Assembly (NCBI GenBank): GCA_913009915.1
Contig: CAJVYZ010000048.1
Span: forward strand, 1 to 10,252
Direction: 5' to 3'
Length of the DNA stretch: 10,252 nucleotides
From: an uncultured Gemmatimonadota bacterium
Lineage (GTDB): Bacteria; Gemmatimonadota; Gemmatimonadetes; Gemmatimonadales; GWC2-71-9
Made by a program: the position numbers and the translations under genes. The notes under the pieces were generated by a model. That model was not told the origin of the DNA. It ran no database searches and saw nothing but the letters and a program-made list of their open reading frames with translations. Positions 1-9,274 of the stretch are shown here, piece after piece (positions within the stretch are counted from its first letter, which is position 1; every line of letters starts with the position of its first letter).

Positions 1-48
1 CGATATATATCAGTGTGACTGGAGTTCAGACGTGTGCTCTTCCGATCT
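1..48 (-). other. Illumina TruSeq adapter (artefact)
   Basis: Bases 15-48 are exactly the reverse complement of the TruSeq index-read adapter stem, ending in GCTCTTCCGATCT. Bases 1-14 continue into the reverse complement of the index ACTGATAT and the flow-cell part, with one mismatch at base 4. This is library adapter that was not trimmed before assembly, so genomic sequence starts at 49. Read on the minus strand it adds the false peptide tail IGRAHV to the permease gene, and on the plus strand it gives false starts reading MCSSDL. Confidence 0.98.
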
Positions 49-2707
49 CCGCCAGGAACAGGAACACGAAGACAAACGCCAGGCCGAAAATGAACGGTGC
101 CAGGTTGCCCGCCGCTTTCTGCTGGTAGGTGATCCCCGACCAACTGTAGCCCATGCCTGTCGGCAGCAGTTGCCCGGCCAGCACTTCCATCTCCGCCGTA
201 GCCTGGTTCTCTGAGGAGCCGGGGGCCGCCTGGCCCGAGATGGTGGCCGAGGGAAACATGTTGAACCGCCGTACCACTTGTGGCCCTGTGGTGTCGCGCA
301 CCTCTGCCAGGGCGCCGATGGGGATCATGCGGCCACTCTCGCTGCGCACCTCCAGGCGTGCGATGTCGCGCGCCCGCGAGCGGAACTGTTGGTCGGCCTG
401 GACCATGACCTTCCAGGTACGGCCGAACACGTTGAAGTCGTTGACGTAGGCCGAACCGAGGTTGGCCTGCAGGGTATTGAACACCGACTGCAGCGGGACA
501 CCATAGGTCTTGGTGCGGTTGCGATCCACGTCGACGAAGATCTGGGGCACGTTGGCGCTGAAGTTCTGGCTCATTCGGGTCAGCACCGGGCTCTGGAACC
601 CGCCGGCGACCATGTCGCGGGCAAAGGTCTCCAGCAGTTGGTACCCCAACCCCGTCCGGTCCTGTATTTCCATGGTGAAACCGCCGGCCGCGCCCAGGCC
701 CGTAATCGGCGGCGGCCCGAAGGCAAAGGCCTCGCCCTCCTGAATGCCGAACAGGAACCCTTGCAGCCGGCCAATGATGCTGGCCACGTGGAGCTCGGCG
801 TCGCCCCGGTCGTCCCAGGGGAACAGGGTGGCGATGACGGCGCCGTAGTTGGAGCCCTGCACTCCGTTCAGCAACGAGTAGCCGCCGATGGTAATGAAGG
901 CTTCCACGCCTGGGGTATCACTCAGGACGGCGTTGATCCGGTCGAGCACCTCGGTGGTCCGCTCGCTTGAGGCTCCGTCGGGTAGCTGTACGTTGACGAA
1001 GAAGTAGCCCTGGTCTTCATTGGGAATGAACCCACCGGGCAACGTGGCAAAAGTGAGGTAGACCGTCACCAGGATGCCGCCGAACACGGCCATGGCGATG
1101 CCGGTGCGCCGGGTGACCCTCTTGACGGCGCCCATGTACTTGGCGGTGCCCTTCTCGAAGCTGTTGTTGAACCAGGTGAAGAACCGCCCGTGCTCGGTCT
1201 TGCTCGGCCGCAGCAGCATGCCCGCCAACGCCGGGCTCAGGGTCAGCGCGTTGATTGATGAAAACACCGTCGCCACCGAAATGGTGAGAGCGAATTGCTG
1301 GTACAACCGGCCGGTGAGCCCCGGCATCATGGTGGTGGGCACGAACACCGCCAGCAGCACCAGCGTGGTGGCGATGATGGGGCCGCCTACCTCCTCCATG
1401 GCCTTGGCGGTGGCTTCCTTGGCGGCCAGCTTCTCGGTGTCGATGATCCGCATGGTGTTCTCGACCACCAGGATGGCGTCGTCCACCACGATGCCGATGG
1501 CCAGCACCAGGCCGAACAGCGTCAGGTTGTTGATCGACATCCCCATCATCTTCATGGCCGCGAACGTCCCGATCAGCGAGACCGGGATGGTGATCGACGG
1601 AATGAGCGTGGTGCGGAAGTCCTGCAGGAAGATGAACACCGTGAAAATCACCAGCAGAATCGCTATGATCAGGGTTTCGATCACCTCAGAGATGGACGCC
1701 GAGATGTACCGGGTCGAATCGTAGACGATGCGGTACTCGAGGCCCTCGGGGAAGTTGCCCGCCAGTTCCTCCATGGCCGCGTTGATTCCCTCGGCAACCC
1801 CCAGGGCGTTGGACCCCGGTAGCTGGTAGATCGCTAGCCCCACGCTCGGCTTGCCGCCCAGTTGCACGTACCAGGAATAGTCCTGGGCCCCCAGTTCCAC
1901 CCGGGCCACGTCCCGCAGCCGCACTATGGCGCCATCAGAACTCGTTTTGATGATGATGTTGCTGAATTCCTCCTCGGTCGTCAGCCGGCCGAGGGTGGTG
2001 ATGGTGTACTCGAAGTTGAGGCCCGCCGGGTTGGGTGGCTGGCCGATCTTGCCGGCCGCCACCTGCACGTTCTGCTCCCGCAGGGCTCCCACCACGTCGT
2101 CTGAGGTGAGTTCCCGGGCCTTGAGCCGTCCGGGATTGAGCCACACCCGCATGCCGAAATCCTTGGCCCCCATCATCTGGACTTCACCCACGCCCCGCAC
2201 CCGGGCCAGGACGTCCTTCACCTGGGTGGTGGCGTAGTTGCTGATGAAGACGTCGTCGTAGCGGTCATCCGGTGAAATCAGGTTCACCATCAGCGTCAGG
2301 TTGGTCGACTGTTTCTTGGTGGTGACGCCCTGGCGCTTCACTTCCTCCGGGAGGAGCGGCTCTGCCACCGACACCCGGTTCTGCACCAGCACAGCCGCCA
2401 TGTCCACGTCGGTGCCGATCTCGAAGGTGACCGTCAGGCTCATGGCGCCGGCCGACGTGGATTGCGACTCCATGTAGATCATGTCTTCCACGCCGTTGAC
2501 CTGCTGCTCGATGGGCGTGGTAACGGTCTGCTCCACCACCTGGGCGTTGGCGCCCGGGAACGTAGTGCTCACCTTGACCGTAGGCGGGGTGATGTCTGGC
2601 ATGCTCTCGACCGGGAGCGTGGGGATCGAGATGAGCCCGATCAGCACAATCACGATCGCAATGACCAGCGCGAACACCGGCCGGTAGATGAAGAACCGGC
2701 TGAACAT
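49..2707 (-). CDS. RND efflux permease, AcrB/HAE1 family, 3' truncated
   Basis: This is the inner-membrane pump of a tripartite efflux system, exchanging protons for drugs or other hydrophobic and amphiphilic compounds taken from the periplasm. The N-terminus MFSRFFIYRPVFALVIAI is the typical first helix. The porter motif FPGA-x-TVTTPIEQQVNG lies near residues 50-72. TM4 holds GIVVDDAILVVEN with Asp409 and Asp410, matching the AcrB proton-relay aspartates 407 and 408. TM7 is at about 537-556, followed by IPNEDQG at 561-567. Genomic sequence ends at residue 886 inside TM8. AcrB relatives have about 1030-1050 residues, so roughly 160 are missing, including the expected TM10 lysine and later helices. 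The open frame runs on into adapter to a false stop at 26. The start ATG at 2707 shares its A with the adaptor gene's TGA, and GGGAG lies nine bases upstream, so the two are translationally coupled. Family call is firm; substrate is unknown. Confidence 0.96.
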
Positions 2708-3867
2708 CAGTTGTCACTCCCTGCCGCGGCGGCAACTTCGGCCTCGGTCATGGGTGCGACTGGAAATCCGGGTCTGGCGCGGAGCATCCCGTTGACGATA
2801 TATGTCTCCGTTCCATCGAGGCCCTGGGTAATGAGGGCCATGCCGTCGTCGGTGGTGTAGCCGATGGTGATGTACCGCTGATCGACGACACTCGAATCGC
2901 CGAGAACATACAGGTACTTGCCGCCCAGGTCGGTACCGATGGCCCGTTCATCGACCAGGATGGCGTCGCGCACCACCCGGGCCGGGACTCTGACACGGAC
3001 GAACAGGCCGGGAAACAACACCAAGTCGTCGTTGGGCAGCACCGCCCTGATCTGGATGGTCCCAGTGGTCGGGTCCACGGTGTTATCGATGTAGTCGATC
3101 TTGCCCACATGACGGAACGCCGTGTCGACGGAGGTGGCCACGAACGCACTAACCATGGTGTCCGCCTCCGGTCGCGCCGCTATGTCCGCCGCTTTCAGCG
3201 CCAGAAGATTGAGCACCACCCGTTCAGGGGCTTCGAAGTAAACGAAGATGGGCTGCATGGCGTTGACCGTGGTGAGCAGTGTCTGATCGGTGCCTCCGAC
3301 CAGATTACCCATGTCCACCAACCGGCGGCTCACCTGACCGGTGATGGGCGAGCGAACCAGGGTATAGCTGTAGTCGAGTTCCGCCGACGACAGCTGCGCC
3401 TCGGCGAACAGGACGCTGGCCTCGGACTTGTCCCGCTGCGCCACCGCTCGGTCGAGGTCCTGCTCGCTCACGGCCTCCGATTCGCGGGCCTGCCGGATGC
3501 GCTCCAGATCCGATACCGACAGAGCCAGCTGCGCCTCGGCGGACCGGAGGTTTGCCGCCGCCTCGTCCCGGGCGGCCTGGTACTGCTCGCGCTCGATCAC
3601 GAACAGCAGATCTCCCTCATTCACTTCGGTACTCGGCGTGAAGTGCATGCTCTCCAGCCTGCCGGCCACCCGGGCGCGCACTTCCGCGGCGGCGACGGAA
3701 CGCGTAGTACCGGTGAATTCGACGAACGGCGTCACGTCCTGCCGCACCGGCTGGGTCACGGTGACCTGAGGCGCGGCGAACCGGGGCCCGTCGTCGCCGC
3801 CGCATCCGGCGATCAGTACGGCAAGCATGAAGGACGGAACCACGGTGACGTTTGTGTGTCGCAACAT
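2707..3867 (-). CDS. RND periplasmic adaptor lipoprotein (AcrA/MexA family)
   Basis: This is the membrane fusion protein that links the RND permease to the outer-membrane channel. I chose the ATG at 3867 (386 residues) because it opens a clean lipoprotein signal: MLRHTN, a hydrophobic run, then lipobox LIAGC with the lipidated cysteine at residue 22. The frame is open 27 codons further upstream to a GTG at 3948, but that extension would bury the signal. The Shine-Dalgarno is weak (GGGA). The first half of the lipoyl/barrel-sandwich domain is at about 61-91 (VRARVAGRLESMHF), and an alpha-helical hairpin rich in Ala, Glu and Arg is at about 95-165. The second lipoyl half is at about 169-195 (LVRSPITGQVSRRL). 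A beta-barrel follows, with IFVYFEAPERVV and PGLFVRVRVP. This order and length are normal for the family. The stop overlaps the permease start by one base. There is no regulator gene next to it. Confidence 0.95.
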   Translation of the reverse strand: MLRHTNVTVVPSFMLAVLIAGCGGDDGPRFAAPQVTVTQPVRQDVTPFVEFTGTTRSVAAAEVRARVAGRLESMHFTPSTEVNEGDLLFVIEREQYQAARDEAAANLRSAEAQLALSVSDLERIRQARESEAVSEQDLDRAVAQRDKSEASVLFAEAQLSSAELDYSYTLVRSPITGQVSRRLVDMGNLVGGTDQTLLTTVNAMQPIFVYFEAPERVVLNLLALKAADIAARPEADTMVSAFVATSVDTAFRHVGKIDYIDNTVDPTTGTIQIRAVLPNDDLVLFPGLFVRVRVPARVVRDAILVDERAIGTDLGGKYLYVLGDSSVVDQRYITIGYTTDDGMALITQGLDGTETYIVNGMLRARPGFPVAPMTEAEVAAAAGSDN

Positions 3868-3939
3868 GTTGTGTCCCAGGTTGGCGAAGAGAGAACCACA
3901 CTCTCGCCGAGTGATAGTTTCAAAACTTGGGGTCAAGCA

Positions 3940-3974
3940 GTCAATCACGAATCACAATTCAGCAATCATCAATC
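3940..3974. repeat. AT-rich CAATCA-type short tandem words
   Basis: Several near-identical words follow each other here: CAATCAC, GAATCAC, CAATTCA, CAATCATCAATC. They sit in the leader of the adaptor gene, within the 272-base gap between the channel and adaptor genes. The composition contrasts sharply with the GC-rich coding DNA. Unit length is irregular, so this is degenerate low-complexity sequence rather than a clean array. Function is unknown. It may belong to the promoter or leader of the adaptor gene, but I see no convincing -35/-10 pair. Confidence 0.45.
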
Positions 3975-3990
3975 TGGATGGTGTGGTTGT

Positions 3991-4000
3991 TCTAGCTAGA
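3991..4000. promoter_or_regulatory. Perfect 10-bp palindrome, possible operator
   Basis: TCTAGCTAGA equals its own reverse complement and contains CTAG twice, a tetramer that is scarce in many bacterial genomes. It lies about 124 bases upstream of the adaptor gene start, where a repressor of a pump operon could bind. No regulator gene is in the window and a 10-bp palindrome can arise by chance, so operator function is only a suggestion. Confidence 0.2.
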
Positions 4001-4033
4001 GGCGCCCTTTTGGCTATTGTAGGTGAATGCCAG

Positions 4034-4116
4034 GAATATCGAATGCCAGGTAATAACGAATATCGAATGTCGTGAACTTTACTTCGATATTCGTTATTCC
4101 GTGGCAGTCGTTATTC
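4034..4116. repeat. Large imperfect inverted repeat (hairpin/cruciform)
   Basis: Arms 4034-4067 and 4083-4116 pair at 30 of 34 positions around a 15-base spacer. The inner 16 bp (4052-4067 with 4083-4098) are perfect. The left side also holds direct repeats: GAATGCCAGG at 4025-4034 and 4041-4050, and GAATATCGAATG at 4034-4045 and 4058-4069. On the right, TTATTCCG recurs at 4094 and 4118. Only 16 of the 50 bases at 4051-4100 are G or C. In transcripts of the channel gene the stem would begin about 24 bases after the stop, so it could stabilise the 3' end or set a processing boundary before the adaptor gene. No T-tract follows on the minus strand, so it is not a classical intrinsic terminator. 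It resembles REP-like or MITE-like intergenic hairpins in form, but it encodes nothing and I see no clear target-site duplication. Confidence 0.8.
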
Positions 4117-4139
4117 ATTATTCCGTTCCACCGTAACCA

Positions 4140-5633
4140 TCAATCACCACCACCTGCTCGGGCGGTCGGCCGCTGATCAGGCGGCGTCGAGTCGAGAGCC
4201 CAGCCACCACCCAGCGCACGATTCAAGTCGATGAGATTCTTGACCACCTGTCCCTGGCTGCTGGCGAATTGGTCTTGCTGGTCGAACAAGGATCGCTGGG
4301 CGTCCAGATAATTCTGGAAGTTGGTCAGGCCCGAGATGTACTGGATCCGTACCAGGTCCACGGACCGAACCGTCGCCGTCACCGCCTCCTGCAAGCGATC
4401 ACGCCGCACCTGCTCCCGGTCGTAGGCCACCAGGGCCGTCTGCACATCCTCCAGCGCCAGCAGCACCGTCTGCTCGTAGAACACCAGCGCCTGTTCCGTA
4501 CGCGCTTCCTCGGCCTTGATCCGGTTGCGGATCTTGCCGCCGGCAAAGATGGCCCAGGTAAAACCGGGGATGATGCCCCAGCCAAAACTGCCCGAGTTGC
4601 CCAGGTCGGCAAAATCGATGGCCTCGAGTTCGATGAATCCGGTCAGGGAGAACGACGGATACAGATCGGCCGTGGCCACACCCACGATGGCGGTCTGGGC
4701 CGCCAGCTCCCGCTCGGCGCGGCGAATGTCCGGCCGTCGACGTAGCAGGTCCGCGGGAACCCCCACGGTGATGTCCTGGTCGACTACCGGAATGGGCACC
4801 GAGTCGGCCAGGAGTTGTTTGAGAGCCCCGGGTTGTTGCCCCAGCAGGACGGCCAGCCTGTTCTCAGCCGCGATGAGTCCGATTTCCAGCGAAGGAATCC
4901 GCGCTTCCGTGTTTCCCAGATTGGACTCCGCCTGGGCTACGTCCAGAGCGGACGTCAGCCCAGCAGCAAATCGATTTCGTGTCAGCACCAGGCTCCCGCG
5001 CTGGCCCTCGGCGTTGGCCCTGGCGAAGGCGATCCGCGCCTGGAACGAGCGCACGTCCACGTAGTTGAAGGCCACCTCGGCGTACACCGTCACCAGTACG
5101 TCACGGTAGTCCTCTATGGATGCTTCCATGAAGGCGGTGGCAGCCTCTACGGTACGCCGGATCCGGCCGAACAAGTCTATTTCCCACGAAAGTCCCAATC
5201 CGGTATTCCATACGCCGTTTGATGTGACCGGTATCCCGGCACCAACGAGAATCTGACCTCGCGGACTGTTCTCGCTGATCATGACACGCGAATATGTCCC
5301 TGACAGGACGATATCCGGGAGAAGTCCTCCCTTGGCGATGCCCCTGAGCGCCCTAGTTTCCTTAACCCGGGCCACCGCGATGCCCAGGTCTTTGTTGGCG
5401 ATTTCAGCCCGGCGGATGAGTTCCGTCAGTACCGTGTCGTTGAGGGCGGCCCACCATTCCTCGATCGGCGGCGTAGAGTCGGCCATCTCGGCGGTGACCT
5501 GGTCGGTCCACACGTCGGGCACAGGGGTAATCGGCTCGACGTAGTCGGGCCCGACCTTACAGGCGGCGATGCTGACCACCAGGAGGGAGAGAAGCAGTCT
5601 CGAGACTGGAGTGCGGGGGCCTGGATCTTTCAT
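4140..5633 (-). CDS. Outer-membrane efflux channel lipoprotein (OprM/NodT family)
   Basis: This is the TolC-like trimeric channel that carries substrate from the RND pump and adaptor across the outer membrane. The ATG at 5633 gives 497 residues, close to OprM. It opens with MKDPGPRTPVSR, a leucine-rich helix and lipobox SIAAC, with the lipidated cysteine at residue 25. The family signature KVGPDYVEP follows directly. Two outer-membrane efflux protein repeats follow, roughly residues 50-240 and 260-460. They carry typical features such as the NRLAVLLGQQPG segment, VGVPADLLRRRPDIRRAERELAA (read as two adjoining parts) and, near the end, QYISGLTNFQNYLDAQRSL. The frame is open upstream to a GTG at 5759 that overlaps the nhaA stop as GTGA, but that would add 42 residues before the signal and has no ribosome site. 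It lies 122 bases after nhaA and 272 bases before the adaptor gene, so it may share transcripts with either. Confidence 0.94.
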   Translation of the reverse strand: MKDPGPRTPVSRLLLSLLVVSIAACKVGPDYVEPITPVPDVWTDQVTAEMADSTPPIEEWWAALNDTVLTELIRRAEIANKDLGIAVARVKETRALRGIAKGGLLPDIVLSGTYSRVMISENSPRGQILVGAGIPVTSNGVWNTGLGLSWEIDLFGRIRRTVEAATAFMEASIEDYRDVLVTVYAEVAFNYVDVRSFQARIAFARANAEGQRGSLVLTRNRFAAGLTSALDVAQAESNLGNTEARIPSLEIGLIAAENRLAVLLGQQPGALKQLLADSVPIPVVDQDITVGVPADLLRRRPDIRRAERELAAQTAIVGVATADLYPSFSLTGFIELEAIDFADLGNSGSFGWGIIPGFTWAIFAGGKIRNRIKAEEARTEQALVFYEQTVLLALEDVQTALVAYDREQVRRDRLQEAVTATVRSVDLVRIQYISGLTNFQNYLDAQRSLFDQQDQFASSQGQVVKNLIDLNRALGGGWALDSTPPDQRPTARAGGGD

Positions 5634-5653
5634 GGCTCGAATCCGGACTGGAT

Positions 5654-5683
5654 GGGGGCTGTCGCAGCAACAATAATGCCCCC
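5654..5683 (-). other. G/C-run hairpin in the channel-gene leader
   Basis: GGGGGC at 5654-5659 is complementary to GCCCCC at 5678-5683, with an 18-base loop. On the minus-strand transcript it ends about 20 bases before the channel-gene ATG at 5633, between nhaA and that gene. It could slow translation or mark a transcript boundary. The stem is short, no T-tract follows, and no riboswitch family is recognised, so this is only a described structure. Confidence 0.3.
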
Positions 5684-5755
5684 CCTGATCCTCCGGGAGG
5701 CCATCGTTTGGACCAATATGGACGCCGATTACATCCAACCACCTCGGATGCGCGG

Positions 5756-7084
<1,329 letters not shown>

Positions 7085-7140
7085 ACATCTCCACTCACTG
7101 CTTCAGCGTGAGATCCAAGCGTCGGGGTCGGTTGAGTCGG

Positions 7141-7169
7141 ATGATAGAGATAGCCGTTGCGGTGGCCAA
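7141..7169 (-). promoter_or_regulatory. Candidate sigma70-type promoter for nhaA
   Basis: On the minus strand TTGGCC (7169-7164) is followed after exactly 17 bases by TATCAT (7146-7141), five of six matches to the -10 consensus. The -10 lies 57 bases upstream of the nhaA ATG. It sits in the 234-base gap (7085-7318) between the divergent nhaA and permease genes, which holds no gene that I can support. The -35 match is modest, so this is a prediction. Confidence 0.35.
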
Positions 7170-7220
7170 CCGGAAGACTTGCCTCGAGTTGGAAGCGGCA
7201 GGACCCGTCGCCATGCCCTA

Positions 7221-7248
7221 TTGCCTCTTATCTGTAGGCCGGTAGATT
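7221..7248 (+). promoter_or_regulatory. Weak candidate promoter for the Mla-type operon
   Basis: TTGCCT (7221-7226), a 16-base spacer and TAGATT (7243-7248) each match four of six consensus bases, 70 bases upstream of the permease GTG. It is the best pair I could find on the plus strand of the divergent gap, but similar matches arise often by chance. Confidence 0.2.
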
Positions 7249-7318
7249 CAGGCCACTGTGGGGCCAGCGCCCTACCTACTCAAGCGTCTCAGCCGCCACT
7301 TCATACCTTGCGAGCCTC

Positions 7319-8458
7319 GTGACCAGTAGCCTGGCCACTCCAGCCGATTTGACCGCCACCCGCCGCGACGACGGGACCATGGTGGTGACCCTGGGTGGCG
7401 ACTGGCTGCTGAGCGGCGTCCTCCCCTCCACCGACGCCCTGATCGACCAGCTACGCTCCGGCGTCAGCCGTCTGGCGTTCGACACCACGGCCCTGGCTGA
7501 CTGGGACACGGGGGCCCTCTCGTTCGTCCTCCGGCTCTCGGGGACCGCCCGAACCGCGTCCGTCCCGGTGGATGCCTCCGGCCTCCCGGCTGGTCTCCAG
7601 CGGTTGCTGGTCCTGGCCGAAGCCGTGCCCGAAAAAGCCGATGCCAAGAGCGACGAGGAAGATTACGGAGTAGTCGACTGGATCGGACTGACAACCCTGT
7701 CGGCCAAGGCCTCCGCCGGTGAGACGCTCGAATTTCTGGGACAGTCGGTCATCGCCGTTTGGCGGTTCATTCGTGGCAAGGCTCGCTATCGGCGCTCGGA
7801 CCTGACCCTCCTCCTCCAGCAAGCCGGCATCGAAGCGCTCGGCATCGTGGTGCTGGTGGCGTTTCTCCTGGGGCTCATCCTGGCGTTCGTCAGTGCCATT
7901 CAGCTGCAGCAGTTCGGGGCGGCCATCTACGTAGCGGACCTGGTGGGCATCGCCATGGTGCGCGACATGGGGGCACTGATCACGGCTATCGTCATGGCCG
8001 GCCGGAGCGGTGCAGCTTATGCGGCGCAGCTGGGTACCATGAAAGTGAACGAGGAGATCGACGCCCTCGCTACCATGGGCATCGATCCGATTGAATTCCT
8101 GGTGTTACCCCGGTTCGTAGCCCTGGTGCTCATGATGCCATTGCTCACCTTGTTTGCCGACGCCGTGGGCATACTGGGAGGGATGTTGGTGGGCATCGGC
8201 ATGTTGGACCTGTCATTCACTGCCTATGCTCAGCAGTCGATTGGCGCCATCAGCGTGACGCACCTTCTCGGCGGGCTGTTCAAGGGCGCTGTCTACGGCA
8301 TCCTGATCGCCCTCGCCGGGTGCCTGCGTGGCATGCAATCGGGCCGCAGCGCCGGCGCGGTCGGCAGCGCCGCTACCTCCGCGGTGGTGACCGGCGTCGT
8401 GTGGATCATCGCGGCGGCCGGGATGTTCTCCTTCGTCTTCTATCTGCTGGGGTGGTAG
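7319..8458 (+). CDS. mlaE: MlaE-family ABC permease with N-terminal STAS domain
   Basis: This is the membrane subunit of an Mla-type phospholipid transporter, which moves lipid between the inner and outer membranes together with the ATPase and MCE protein downstream. The 379-residue product has two parts. Residues 1 to about 105 are a STAS domain (TLGGDWLLSG, then LADWDTGALSFVL at the site equivalent to the STAS phosphoacceptor loop), the role played by the separate subunit MlaB in E. coli. Residues about 125-379 are the MlaE permease, with several hydrophobic helices and the signature GRSGAAYAAQLGTMKVNEEI starting at about 228, then MGIDPIEFLVLPR. The start is GTG at 7319. It is the first canonical start after an in-frame stop at 7235 and keeps the whole STAS fold, but no Shine-Dalgarno precedes it. 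An ATG at 7379 would delete the first STAS strand. The stop lies 42 bases before the ATPase gene. The symbol reflects family, not proven orthology. Confidence 0.94.
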   Translation: MTSSLATPADLTATRRDDGTMVVTLGGDWLLSGVLPSTDALIDQLRSGVSRLAFDTTALADWDTGALSFVLRLSGTARTASVPVDASGLPAGLQRLLVLAEAVPEKADAKSDEEDYGVVDWIGLTTLSAKASAGETLEFLGQSVIAVWRFIRGKARYRRSDLTLLLQQAGIEALGIVVLVAFLLGLILAFVSAIQLQQFGAAIYVADLVGIAMVRDMGALITAIVMAGRSGAAYAAQLGTMKVNEEIDALATMGIDPIEFLVLPRFVALVLMMPLLTLFADAVGILGGMLVGIGMLDLSFTAYAQQSIGAISVTHLLGGLFKGAVYGILIALAGCLRGMQSGRSAGAVGSAATSAVVTGVVWIIAAAGMFSFVFYLLGW

Positions 8459-8486
8459 CCGCGTGCCAATAGCTGAACGCCGGTGT

Positions 8487-8491
8487 GGAGG
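8487..8491 (+). promoter_or_regulatory. Strong Shine-Dalgarno for the ATPase gene
   Basis: GGAGG stands nine bases before the ATG at 8501. It fixes that start and contrasts with the absence of such a site at the GTG of the permease gene in the same operon. Confidence 0.75.
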
Positions 8492-8500
8492 GAATAGCCC

Positions 8501-9274
8501 ATGACGTCTGCGTCCAACAACGGGGCTCCCATCATCTCGGTCGAGAACCTGACCATGTCCTTCGGAGATTTCGTGCTCCAGCGCGACCTCACATTCGAGG
8601 TCCACGCCGGGGACATCTTTGTGGTCATGGGCGGCAGCGGTTGTGGCAAGAGCACCCTGATGCGCCACTTGGTGGGTCTGCTGGAGCCGGCGGCGGGACG
8701 AATCCTCTACGGCGACCGGGATTTTACGGCCGCCTCCACCAAGGACCGCGACGCCATGTTACGGCGCTTCGGCGTCCTCTACCAGGGCGGTGCGTTATGG
8801 AGTTCCATGACCCTGGCCGAGAACATCGGGTTGCCACTCGGTGAATTCACCGACCTCTCGCCAGAGACCATCCGCGAGGTTGCCGCGGTCAAACTGGCGC
8901 TGGTCGGCCTGAGCGGGTTCGAGGACTACTACCCGTCGGACATCAGCGGCGGTATGCGGAAACGGGCCGGGCTGGCCAGGGCCATGGCCCTGGACCCGTA
9001 CATCCTGTTCATCGACGAGCCGTCCGCCGGCCTCGATCCCATCAGCTCCAGATTGCTCGACGAACTCATCGTCGAGTTGCGTGATAGTCTCAACACCACG
9101 ATCGTGATGGTCACCCACGAGTTGCCGAGTATCTTTGCCATCGGCACCAACAGCATCTTCCTCGATGCCGAGAGTAGAACCATGATCGCCAGCGGCCCCC
9201 CGACCGAACTGCGGGATCACTCAGACAATCCGACAGTCAGACGCTTCCTCAACCGGGGAGCGGCTCATGGCTAG
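8501..9274 (+). CDS. mlaF: MlaF-family ABC transporter ATPase
   Basis: This is the cytoplasmic ATPase that powers the Mla-type lipid transporter. The 257-residue protein has every expected ABC motif: Walker A GGSGCGKST at 44-52, Q-loop Gln95 in YQGGALWSSMT, signature ISGGMRKRAGLARA from 148, Walker B ILFIDEP with Asp172 and Glu173, D-loop SAGLDP, and H-loop His206 in VTHE. The form GGALWSSMTLAENI together with ISGGM-x-KR is typical of the MlaF/Mkl group rather than of importers of small solutes. Length is normal. The ATG at 8501 has a strong GGAGG site. The end overlaps the MCE gene start by eight bases, which implies coupled translation. Substrate direction cannot be told from sequence. Confidence 0.96.
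   Translation: MTSASNNGAPIISVENLTMSFGDFVLQRDLTFEVHAGDIFVVMGGSGCGKSTLMRHLVGLLEPAAGRILYGDRDFTAASTKDRDAMLRRFGVLYQGGALWSSMTLAENIGLPLGEFTDLSPETIREVAAVKLALVGLSGFEDYYPSDISGGMRKRAGLARAMALDPYILFIDEPSAGLDPISSRLLDELIVELRDSLNTTIVMVTHELPSIFAIGTNSIFLDAESRTMIASGPPTELRDHSDNPTVRRFLNRGAAHG

Noticed and set aside
32..214. Small gene starting MCSSDL at the left end
   Set aside because: Its start and first codons are adapter sequence. The same false start appears inverted at the right end.
3109..3999. Long open frame on the plus strand opposite the adaptor gene
   Set aside because: It is antisense to a clear AcrA-type gene, has no family motif and is rich in Arg, Gly and His, as expected for a shadow frame.
4052..4098. 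Rho-independent terminator of the channel gene
   Set aside because: The stem is AT-rich rather than GC-rich and no run of T follows on the minus strand.
4025..4125. CRISPR-like repeat array
   Set aside because: Repeat units are 8-12 bases, overlapping and irregularly spaced, with no equal-length spacers and no cas gene in the window.
5654..5683. Riboswitch in the channel-gene leader
   Set aside because: Only one short stem is seen and no known aptamer consensus could be recognised.
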